In this document: positions 10,330 to 20,013 of the stretch, piece by piece | How the letters are laid out: the number at the start of each line of letters is the position of its first letter | Numbering within the stretch: position 1 is the stretch's first letter | Assembly (NCBI GenBank): GCA_033085395.1 | Contig: JANQBS010000355.1 | Location: forward strand, 1 to 34,385 | Length of the DNA stretch: 34,385 nt | DNA from: Xanthoparmelia taractica | Lineage: Eukaryota; Ascomycota; Lecanoromycetes; Lecanorales; Parmeliaceae | Reading direction: 5' to 3' | Made by a program: the position numbers and the translations under genes | The notes under the pieces: generated by a model | What the model saw: only the letters and a program-made list of their open reading frames with translations | What the model was told of the DNA's origin: nothing | Databases searched by the model: none

Positions 10330-10602
10330 TCTCCCTGGAGTCAGACCAAATCGCCTCACCAATGTGCAATAACGAGCCCTCATCATGTTCTATGATAGAC
10401 CCAAGTGTTTGATTTCTCAAAGCAGACAGTAAATGAGTTTGTGTATGGCATCCTCGTTGATAACGTATGGACTGTTCGGGTCTCGTCCATTACCATATCC
10501 ACCTGTCTTTCGCACAGTCGCGCTCGGAGTCGAGTTATAGATGATGAATTGGCCAGGCTTTGCAATGGAGAATAAAGGGTTCTCGAGGATGATTCGTAGG
10601 CT
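10330..10602 (-). pseudogene. Possible frame-broken gene fragment, unrecognised
   Basis: On the minus strand, 10602-10417 is open for 61 codons with protein-like content (segments KPGQFIIYNSTPS and DPNSPYVINEDAIHKLIY) and ends at TGA. The adjacent frame then continues with similarly protein-like content (GSIIEHDEGSLLHIGEAIW) to about 10330. A one-base shift near 10420, or an unrecognised intron, would join them. Upstream, 10845-10685 holds another open minus-strand frame starting at an ATG. I do not recognise a family, and other frames are also partly open here, so this could be chance. Confidence 0.25.
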
Positions 10603-10990
10603 TCACTGGCGCATGTGAGAAATAACCTATCGCAACCCACTGATGCACTACCTAAGGTATGTGGTAGTCGGTCGGTTCACCATGAGTACAATTCATTGTC
10701 TGATCCGTGTGTGATTTCTACAGCTACTGCCGTCATCCGTCTAAGATGCATAAAGTTTCCTCCCCTCATCATCATATGCATGCCTCCATGAAGTAAGAGC
10801 ACCCCTAAGAATACCACCATAGCTTTAGAATACAATGTTGTCGTGGGTAGAGTCAGTAGCTAAACCAACCATGGGATGCATGTGTTCAGTTGTCACCTCC
10901 AAACAGCAACGCCTAGCTAATGATCAAGATTGCACAAAGTTATGATCAAGGAAATGAAATGTATCACACTCCAAAGGTTCTGCCATCCGC
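10603..10990. other. Intergenic, 3' flank of the KDM5 gene
   Basis: There is nothing here that I can support. A short minus-strand frame at about 10845-10685 is mentioned with the possible fragment at 10330-10602. Confidence 0.3.
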
Positions 10991-13900
10991 TTATTTGCGG
11001 TACGGCTCATGCACGAACTCTTCGAGCACGCCGTCGTCCTCATTTTCATGCTCCCGGCCTCTGTCTTCTAATGCTTCTGCAACCTCGTTCCTATGATTGA
11101 CATCGTCTTCGGGCTGGGTAACGAACTCGTCGAACATGTTGTCCACGTTGTCCCGTGGCGCAGACTGATGACTATTCGAGAAACCATGGGGAGGAGAGTT
11201 GGTTACGCGGTCGTGAGGATGGACATTGTCGTACGGATTCTCGACTGGGCTGAAAAGGTTTGGATCAAGGGCGGAATTGGGATGGGAGAGTGGCGACCGC
11301 GGTCCATATCTGGGCGACTCCACAAAGGGCGAATGAGGACCGTGGGTATTTGGGAAGTAGGGGCTGGTGGCGAATGACGGTGAATCCGGAAGCTGATGAG
11401 GATTGTGTGATGCTGGCACAGGATAGTGGGCAGTGTATGATGGGTCTGTGTGCGTTGTGTTGGTAGAGGATGCCGGAAACCGCTGCGAGTGGGAGTAAGT
11501 CTCTGAGGAGTTGTTGGTTGAGGTCGAATGGGATGATCGTGGTCGTTTCGCGGGCGCAAGTGTATGCGGGTTCTTCAACTGTGCATCGCTGCCTTTGCGA
11601 GCTTTGTTGATGTTGTATGGCTTAGTACGGAATTGCAAAGGCAGATCTTCCGGAGAGTTCACGTTGTGGGCCTGCATCAGTTTTTGCTGCTTTGTGGGCC
11701 GCGGTTTGCGAGTGGAAAGAGATTGCTCAAGTACTGGGGGAGGAGTAGGAGCGACGGGGGCCCATTTGTGGAGCTCTTGACGGAAGAAATTAGTTTCGAA
11801 GCCCAGGAGGATCTCTGCACCCTCGATCTTTCGAAGGTAGAAGCGCTGCGTGGTCACTTCTTCCGGATTGGTCATCACTGGATTGATGTAAGGCCGTATA
11901 AAGTCTCGAAATGCCTTCGCGGTAGCAATGATTTCCTCCAGTACTTCCTCCTCCTCGGGCTGAAAGGGCAACTCAGGGATCTCGGCTTGCCAATCCTGAA
12001 GGTCTTCGAGCTTGGGACGAGCTGCATCACGAGGGATTTTGACACGATAATCGCATATCGGGCAGGTATAATGATCGTCTTCTTTGACCTTGCCACGGGC
12101 AATTTTGAGGCACTTGCCATGGTACCTGTTGCCGAGTCAGCAAACACCCACCTCGATGAGTACTATATTTCTCACCATTCGTGACACAGTTCGCACTCAA
12201 GCATCATGCCAGCTTCAGGTTGACGACACATGCAGAACACATTCTTCTCTGACTTGACGCCGTCGACATCTTGCCCTTCAACCGGAGAATTGTCCCTCGA
12301 TGCGGGTTCCACAGGCATCCTCGGCTTATCAGATAGGTCGTAACAGAATGAATTATGCTCAGCCACGTAGTTCATATGGGCCTGTAAGATATGTAGTGGC
12401 GCATTCGCTTTTCCAAACAGCTTTTTCCCTTTCCTCATCCAGTTCTCGTGGCGCTTTATCATAGTTTCGAGGTCCAGGGTACCCGTTGGCTTGCTATTGA
12501 GCTCAGAAAGGCTTGCGAGGACATTGCATACAACTTTGTACATCGGTCGTTTTCGGAAGTTGGAATCCTTTGAGTCGTTGTATAACTCTCGAATCTTCTT
12601 CTGCGCTTCTCTCTGTTTGGCCAATATTGCCTCGACACGCGCTCGGGTCTCGTTCGTTATAGGCAAAGTGTCAGCCTGATTTGCGAGTGCCTCGAGTTGG
12701 GGATGATGGATAGGCTCGACAGACATGAGCTGTTGAGCCGTGGTCTCCCAGAGCTCACCTCGAGTTTGCAAATCTTTGTAGCGAATTAGAAGCTCATCAT
12801 TGTCGGAGATACCAATGTCTTTCCCTCGTTTGATAAGTGCAGCAACGTCATCCAATGTTTTGAATTTATCCTGCATCTCGCGGGCTTCGTCGGTCCATTT
12901 CATTTTTTGGATAACACTCTCCAATTCCTCGACTTCCGGAACGTCTACGTTGAATGTCTTTCCCAACTCAGCTAGATCCATGAAATCTTGCGTTGGCCGC
13001 GATGTGGCAGAAGATAGTGCGGCTTTGGCGTCACGCTGGAAGTTTGCGATGTCGTGAGAACGCTGGGCGAGCGTGTCTATCTCGGGGCAATCGAAAGATA
13101 TCTCTTCTGCTTGCGCGAGAAGCTTGTGGATGTTTTCGATCTTTCTCAGCTCCCTATCACGCTCTTCTTGTTCAGCTGCTTTTGCAGAGTTACTTTTACG
13201 CCACGCCTTTTCATTCTTGCGCCTGTTCTGCTGTTTCCTGGTGATGTAGTTCGTAGCTTCGTCGACCCATTCATTGCATCTGCTCACAAATGCCTTGAGA
13301 TCTGGAAGCCCAGGGAGTTCCCACGGTATCTTTTCTCCTTCACTTACCAATGAACGAAGAACCTTAAGCGACGGTTTTGCTTCATTGTCCAGAGCCTTGT
13401 CCAGCTTCTCATGCCAAGCCTCTGGCATATATGCTCGGTCGACGACTTTTTGCACAACAGTGTTCAGGGCATTGTCGGAAAGCCGATACCTGAGGGTATG
13501 GCCAGAGCCTGTGAGGCGTTGCTCCTCACCAGCATCACAGCACTCATGGCTGCCGGCATGAAGCAAACACATGACCTTGGACGTAGTTTCACACCGGAAG
13601 GATGAGAGATAGCTGTATGCCTTGCAGTAGGTGCATTGGTACTCAATCTCCGGGACGTCTTGATCCTCTACTTTAAAGCCTAGGGAACAGCTGTCACTAG
13701 AGTCGGCTTTCGCTTCGATTCTGCACTGATGGGACTCAATGTGATCCTTGTGCCGTTTGAGGAAGTCATTTCTCTGCTGCGTTTCCCGGTCCCGTAGTCG
13801 GATCAGGGCAGGTGCAAGCCACTTTGCTGTTTTTATCGTAGTATCTCGACCAGCTGCTGTCATCAGAAGCTCGTCATGCGAGAAACACGGTTGCTTCCTA

Positions 13901-16520
13901 AACTCCTGGAGCCGCTCTACACCCGCTTCGCCGTAAGGCTCCCAATCCTCTGGCGCAAAATTGACCGCCTCGTTAAAATTGAATCCGTGGTTGAAGCCAG
14001 CGTGATATGCTTGGGGGAAGGTGATTACAAACTGGCCGGCTCTCTGGTCTAGAGCGTAGACATTGACGCCGGCTTTCTTAAGTCGATCTGGGGGTAACAG
14101 AGTGACGAGCTGGAACAGTAGGTCTGGCTGTGACTCGAATAGCTCTGGAACCGCTTGCCTCATGGCCTCTTCGAATCGTTCCGCGTCAGCGCCGGGGATG
14201 CCATACCAGGTCTTGGTCGCACCAAAATGTTGGTAATTGGCAGAGTAGCCGTAATGGTCTTCATTGTGCCAGCAGAATGTCGAGAAGCACATTCCTACGT
14301 AGAGCCATGGCACCGTCATACCCGATATATCCGACTTGATATGCCTAAAAAGCGACTCTGGATGTAGAGGAAGTATGTTGAGGTTCCACAGGTCCGTCGA
14401 ATAGGGATCCCTTGGGTTCTTCTCGATCGTGGGGAAGCCGCTGCCATGTGTGGTTGAGTGTATGTCCGCTCCATATTCAACCTCGACTTCTTCGGAAGGG
14501 CTTTCGACTAGTCTCCAGAACTCGCGTTCCACGTCATCTTCCGTCGCTGTTCGTTTTCCATTCGTGATCGGATCGAACGGCATCTTGGGCTCAAAGTAGC
14601 TGTCTTTGAAGCGGTGCGCCTTGTCCTGAAATTGCCGCAGGGAATAGATGCCGCCTTCCTCGAAGCCGAAGTCTCCAGTGCCAACGAGACAGCGTGGGCA
14701 ATGCCAGTCGTGAAGCGGATTGATCTTGGCAGGTGGGTCTAAGCAATTCTGATGGTAGCCAAACTCGCAGCCATCGCAGATCAACAAGCGAGACCGTTCG
14801 TCTTTGGTTGCGCAAACCTCGCAGACCTGCATGGTGGCTCAGCACTAGTGACATGTTGCGTCTACCTGAAAGCTTACCTCTCCCGGCTTCCCATTTCTTC
14901 GATCACCAGACGACCTCGGTGTTGTAGGACGAAGTAAACTCATATGCGACCCCACAACCGTAGGAGCTGTGTATATGGTCAGCATCAGATCCATCGAGCA
15001 CTCGACTGGATGATCGGGGCGGTAGAACCCATGGACCGTGATGTCACGAACCTTTCTTTGCTCGCTTGCTACGACGCCCATTTTGATCATCGGCGTCAAT
15101 GCCAGCACCTGATTCCGGACCTGATGCTCCGTTCAGGCTGTCATGGCTAATAGTGCGCTTTAGGGGATTGGAAGAGTGACCGTTTGTCAGAGGAGCCGGA
15201 CTCAGATAATCGGGAAGATCCTTTGGTGGAGGACCAAAGCTTCCGGTCGGATTGTGGTTGGGAACACTGAACAGTGCACTTTCTGACTCTCGTTTTGGCG
15301 GAGGAAGAGGTGCATTGACGGCTTGAAATGAGGCTTGAGTGAGATTTACCGGCGTGAAACCACCGGCGTTCACTGCTGTAAAGCCAGAACTAGCCATTGG
15401 CTGTGCCTGTTCCGCAGCGGACGAGCCTGCGTCAAGTGGATCTCCAATCTCTTTGATCGATGCATTCAGAGCAGCGGAGGCTCTGATCGCTGGTGAGTCG
15501 TCTCTCATGCTTACAGGGGTGTTCTGATGGGAATCTTTCAGCGACTGGTTAGCGGGCGAAGGAGTGAAAGGACCCCCGTGTTCGAGCTCAAGCTGTTGCT
15601 GCACACCAGGTTTGGCGAGCTTCAAGTACTCCTCGTATGGGTGTAACCATCGTTGGTACGAATTTTTCAAGGAGGTTGAAAGAGACGACATGATCTTCCC
15701 ACTGTACCCCAAATCTCTCCCGATCTCAGCCCATTTCTTCAGCTTGCAGACCTTCTCGAAGCCCCCCCGTTGCGCCACTGCTTTTTTCAACTTGTACAGG
15801 TCGAGTGGTCGCTTATCCACGCTGGGAAAGCGATTCAGACTCATGCCATGTTGTTTGTGAAATTTGGCCAGCTGATCAAGGTAATTGAGATTGGTCCGGG
15901 TTCCTGAGAGGCGTTAGCTCGGTATCGTACCAAGCCAGCGTTGAAAGCAGAGGCATGAAGAAAGCTAGAACTTGCCTCCTTCAACTGAATTCAGCTCTTG
16001 ACGGCGTGTCTTGAAGAAGAATCTCTGACTCGGGGTTAGCTATGCTTTGCAATGGTTAAATTGGCAGCCACGTTGCCAACCCTGGCCACACTTGTCGTAT
16101 GCTTGAATAGAGGAAAATCCGTACCTCTGTATTGATCGCAAAAGCCGGGTTCCACGAGTCTGGCGGTATGATCTTGGCGACTCCGTATTTCTCTCCTTCC
16201 GGGCGTATTTTTCTTATGTATGCCATAGGATCTTTGAACTCCTCTTCCGTTGGTCTGAAGGTTGGGGCCTCCTGCAAACCATGTGGTCTCGTCCTTCTGT
16301 GCGACTCCCGAGCAGCCAGTGGGTGTCCGCGCCTCTCGACCGTGGACATGTCCAAGGGCGGGGCTCGTCGCTGGCTGAAGGGTATATGGGGAGCATAATT
16401 ATGGAATATGCCATTGGTAGGAGGAGGGTTTAGATTGACTTGAAAACTTCCGGTCGACGGTAATAGAGGTGCAGCTGGTGTTGGCGTGGGATTACCTCCA
16501 CTTGAAGGAGGTACCATCAT
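10991..16520 (-). CDS. kdmB: KDM5/JARID1-type histone H3K4 demethylase (JmjN-ARID-PHD-JmjC-C5HC2-PLU1-PHD)
   Basis: Six exons (16125-16520, 15976-16024, 15052-15903, 14878-14966, 12176-14826, 10991-12125) keep frame at every junction and give 1723 residues. Domains in order: JmjN about 85-130, ARID about 145-245, PHD1 464-508 (CEVC...CDGC...H..C...CPRC), JmjC about 610-755, C5HC2 zinc finger about 845-895, PLU-1-like helical region about 900-1240, and PHD2 about 1324-1375, split by the last intron. The Fe(II) ligands are H649, E651 and H737, so the enzyme looks active. The family removes methyl groups from H3K4 with 2-oxoglutarate and acts in the nucleus as a repressor. The start is firm: an in-frame stop lies five codons upstream. 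Introns are 100, 72, 85, 51 and 50 nt; intron 2 has a GC donor. The C-terminal 230 or so residues are Ser/Pro/His-rich and end in an acidic tail. It shares an 819-bp divergent upstream region with SLX1. Confidence 0.95.
15904..15975 (-). other. GC-AG intron in the KDM5 gene
   Basis: On the minus strand exon 2 ends ...GGA G and is followed by GCAAGT, and the intron closes with CTCAG. Only this cut restores the JmjN-to-ARID linker (SVEGGTRTNLNYLDQL). A GT donor in the neighbourhood would break the frame or the motif. Confidence 0.85.
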
Positions 16521-17339
16521 CTCCGCAAGTTTTCCCTAACGATCCGACCACACGAAATTGTCACGGAGGTGAATGTTTGACGCTCATGCGGTCGAATATG
16601 GTTGACAAGAGAGTACTATGCAGAGAGTGTCGAAGTAGAGGAGTAAAGCTGGTTGGTGGGTTTATTAGGCTGTTTTAGGCCAGGTTTGATACAAAGATGG
16701 CCCACTAGTTCGTACTCCTCGGCCGCAGATGGAGATGCTTGGCGAGATAATGAATGAATGAATGAAGGGAATGAATGACTCTGGGGGACTTGATGTCAGA
16801 GGGTGTAACATGGATATCTACACGATGAGATGTGTGTGTGGGAAGGTGTGTATGGTTGTATGTTTGAAAGAATGGAAGGAATGAGGAGAGCGGGAATATG
16901 AGAATAAGTTACAAGGCACCAAAAAGGCAAGGGCGAGATCGATATCTGGGAGTGTGTTGCAGCCAGCCCTGATCAAAAGACTACGGCAGCCTTGAAATCC
17001 CCTTACGACGAACCCGCCGAAACTTTTAACGTAGCCTCAATCCCTGCCCCTCAACTTCTGCACCTCATGTGGGAATGTCCCCTTATATCGGCAAGATACG
17101 ATGATCAGATTGTATACGTTAGGCAAAGCACAGTCGCTGTAATGAATACGCTGTATATAATTCACTGATCCTTTAATGAATCTGTAGAAGGGATTTCGCT
17201 CAGTCAAAGATACTTTCTTCTTCTTCATAGCTGATCCTGGTTTTCCTCTGGAGTCCCTTCCGCATACAGCTGCCGAAACCGATGACCTTGTTCACTGCTC
17301 CTGTACGTTGGTCACGCGAATGAAATTCCCGATCCCATC
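16521..17339. promoter_or_regulatory. Shared divergent upstream region of KDM5 and SLX1
   Basis: These 819 bp separate two genes transcribed away from each other. A TGAA/AATG microsatellite (about 16749-16783) and G/A-rich sequence on the plus strand (pyrimidine-rich on the KDM5 strand) fit a fungal 5' UTR and promoter. No specific factor site is claimed. Confidence 0.5.
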
Positions 17340-18769
17340 ATGGAGGCCCGCCCAGTTCCAGCTTTCTACTGCTGCTACTTGCTACGCTCTATAGACCGTC
17401 ATTCATCACTCTATGTGGGTTCGACTCCAAACCCTGTCCGTCGACTCGCTCAACACAATGGAAAAACCAAAGGTGGCGCCGTCCGCACGTCGCGGAAAAC
17501 TCTCCAGCCCTGGGAGATGACAAGCATCGTCACGGGTTTCCCTTCTAAAATCGCCGCTCTACAATTCGAGTAAGAACATCACTCTTTCATTCCGCTCCAG
17601 CAGAATGTACTAGAGTTAGCTTGGTGATATGCGGCATAAATCTCATCGATCAAGACCCTTCTACGGACTGTAAGCTCTGTTCGCTGTCTGACGGTTCTTG
17701 TAGATGGGCCTGGAACAATACCCACATAACCAAAAGAATCGCCCACGAGCAACGCATTTCAATCCCAATCAAAAGATCTCCCAGGAAAGGACGGACTCGG
17801 AAACGGCTCGTAAGACCTCCCACGTCATTGAAGGACAAGCTTTCAAACCTTCATCTACTCCTGCGGGTTCCGAGCTTTTCAAGATGGCCTCTGCAGGTAC
17901 GATTCTATTGCGAAGACGTCTATCAAGAATGGCAGCGTTGGAACGTCAGAGTGAATGCTAGCGTCAGGGATGGTATCAAGGTATTACTTGACGTTAAACA
18001 GCCCGAGAAAATCATCAATGACGGCGAACTTCCTATGACTACGAAAGCAAAAGGTAAGCGGAAACTAGAGGCGCTAGGGAAGGGCGGCATCGAAGGGTTA
18101 GACCTCGGATACAGCGAGCTGAAGAACCACATAGAGAAAAGCAACTTCATGCTTGCTGAGGGCAAGGTTCTAAAATGCGCAGTGTGTGCAAAGGATCTAG
18201 GTCCAAAGACGGAAATGGCGCTGGTGTGTCCTCAAGAGGACTGTCGGACAGCATCACACATGACATGTCTTGCGACCAAGTTTATCGAAGATGAAGGGGC
18301 GGGCGCCGCTATCACACCAATTTCTGGGAGGTGTCAAGGGTGCAAAGTAGAGCTCCAATGGATCCATCTGATCAAAGAATTAAGTCTGAGGGTGAGAGGC
18401 CAGAAGGAAGTCGCCAAAGTTACGAAGAAGCTCACAGAGCAAAAGACCAAGACCCAAGTGCCAAAGACGACGATCGCGGTGGCATCACAGCCAGAAGCGC
18501 ATACATTTGAAGAGGAGGATGTAGTCGACCCCGACGAAGATATCGCGGGGGTCGATATGCGCGCTTTGGATGCTTCAGATGAATCTCTTCCGGATGATTG
18601 GCAGTACCAAGATGACGACAATGAGGATTTGATGTCCGTCAGGAGCGACCACACTGCTCTCTCGGATGGCGTTGAAGCTGCAAGTCCTGCCAAACGGCCC
18701 CCGGCCGCGCCAAACTTGCCAGCTGTGATTGAAGACAGCGAATTGGATGACGCTGAATTCTCGGACTAG
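17340..18769 (+). CDS. SLX1: Structure-specific endonuclease catalytic subunit SLX1 (GIY-YIG + RING-like)
   Basis: Exons 17340-17569 and 17704-18769 give 431 residues; the 134-nt intron joins as QFE-WAW, the expected SLX1 junction. The GIY-YIG nuclease occupies about 9-90: the CYLLRS strand, YVGST, the catalytic-type arginine in NPVRRLAQHNG (R34/R35) and the catalytic glutamate E77. A zinc-binding RING/PHD-like module spans C235-C290 (CAVC...CPQEDC...H..C...CQGC). The C-terminus is long and acidic. SLX1 works with SLX4 in the nucleus to cut branched DNA such as Holliday junctions and flaps during repair and replication. It converges with the thymidylate kinase gene, stops 25 nt apart. Confidence 0.93.
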
Positions 18770-18794
18770 AATAGGTAATGCTAGGACCTTGGGT

Positions 18795-19535
18795 TCAGCC
18801 AGATATATTTGCCATTTCTTCCCAAGGCAGAATCACTGTTAGCGGCACTGCCATTTTAGGTTGCTCCATCACTTCTGTCACTCTCCGCATGATGTCCTTT
18901 CCAACCTCTTCAATGCTTCTCGCTGCGTCGACTGTCTGCATGTCCAAGCCGTCACTGGTACCTATAAGTTCGTAGAAAAGCTCTCGGACCCTCTTCTGAA
19001 TGGCGCTCGTCTCATACTTCTCGCTTCCGAAGCCTCCTCTTTTCGCGGCGGCATCTGGCGCGATATCCAAGAACAAACACATGTCTGGCCTGGGCAAACC
19101 GATCTCGGGATCCCTCGCCCACTTCAAAGATAAGTCGGCTTTGTCCTTGGCAGCAGAATAAACTATGCCGGAGTAATAATATCTATCTATGACCACAGTA
19201 ACCCCCTCTTCAATAGCGCTGCGTATCTGGCCGGCCGCTTCCCACCTGTTGGCGGAGAAAAGTAGATGAATGACATGGTCTTCCTGTTGGCTTTCGCCTT
19301 TGAGGTACGCATCTATCGATTTTCCGATTGGGGTACTTCTGTCTTGCTATGCACGTTAGATTTGAAAGTACCATGGAAAGTGTCCAGAGAGAGCACGACT
19401 ACCAGGAAACCTCATGCGCTTGACTCGGCGGCCTTGGCTCTCGAGACTCTGGCAAAGTCGGGCATGTTGGGTGGACTTTCCGGCGCGATCCAGTCCTTCG
19501 ATGACTATTAAGGCACCCCGAGAAAGCGGTGGCAT
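18795..19535 (-). CDS. CDC8: Thymidylate kinase (dTMP kinase)
   Basis: Minus-strand exons 19403-19535 and 18795-19342 (60-nt intron; donor GTAGTC, acceptor CAAG) give 226 residues, the usual length. The P-loop GLDRAGKST (14-22) carries the arginine typical of eukaryotic-type enzymes. The DRYYYSG motif starts at residue 97, followed by a PRPDMCLFLD strand and a lid with AAKRGGFGSEKYE. It phosphorylates dTMP to dTDP in dTTP synthesis. The chosen ATG is the first that places the P-loop at the expected distance; the frame is open a little further upstream. Confidence 0.92.
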
Positions 19536-20013
19536 ACTTGAAATATCGAATGTTCTTTGGTCTGCGACTGTACTCTACCACCTTGACATCCGAGAGTGAG
19601 GTCTGTGAGCCTGTGACGTACGAAATATGGAGATAAGGCTGAAACTAGCGCTTCCGGGAGCGGTTCGCGGAAGTGCCAGTGCCAACAACCACTGACGCGC
19701 TTTGTTTATATTTTGGGCGCCTCGAGAAAATAATAATATCTCTTCTTACCTTCTTTGGCGCATCGGATTATGACAATCCATACTACATTCGTTTCATGAT
19801 CTGTTTGAGGATTTTGGGGCATCTCTCTATTATTTCCTCCGTTCAATCTTCGCTCGTTCTATTCCTGCTAGCCCTTGCCGTCTGGATTACAGGCCGCTTG
19901 AATTACTCTCCTTAACGACACCCACCTCGTTAGGTGAAATCTCATCACATGACATCCGGACGTATTCAGCATTTCCAACGTCTTCAAAAAGTTCCAATTG
20001 AACGGCATCGATT
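19536..20013. promoter_or_regulatory. Divergent upstream region of thymidylate kinase and CYK3
   Basis: These 478 bp lie between two divergent genes. A C/T-rich stretch at about 19825-19880 on the plus strand suits the CYK3 5' UTR. An 80-codon plus-strand frame here begins with GTG and has no recognisable motif, so it is not called. Confidence 0.45.

Noticed and set aside
11093..15860. Many ORFs of 60-206 codons on the plus strand across the KDM5 gene
   Set aside because: They are antisense shadows of the demethylase exons with no motifs of their own.
19690..19705. ACGCG core as a cell-cycle (MCB) box for thymidylate kinase
   Set aside because: Only five of six MCB bases match and there is a single copy; too weak to claim.
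19673..19915. 80-codon ORF with hydrophobic stretch between thymidylate kinase and CYK3
   Set aside because: It starts with GTG and lies in a divergent promoter with C/T-rich sequence.
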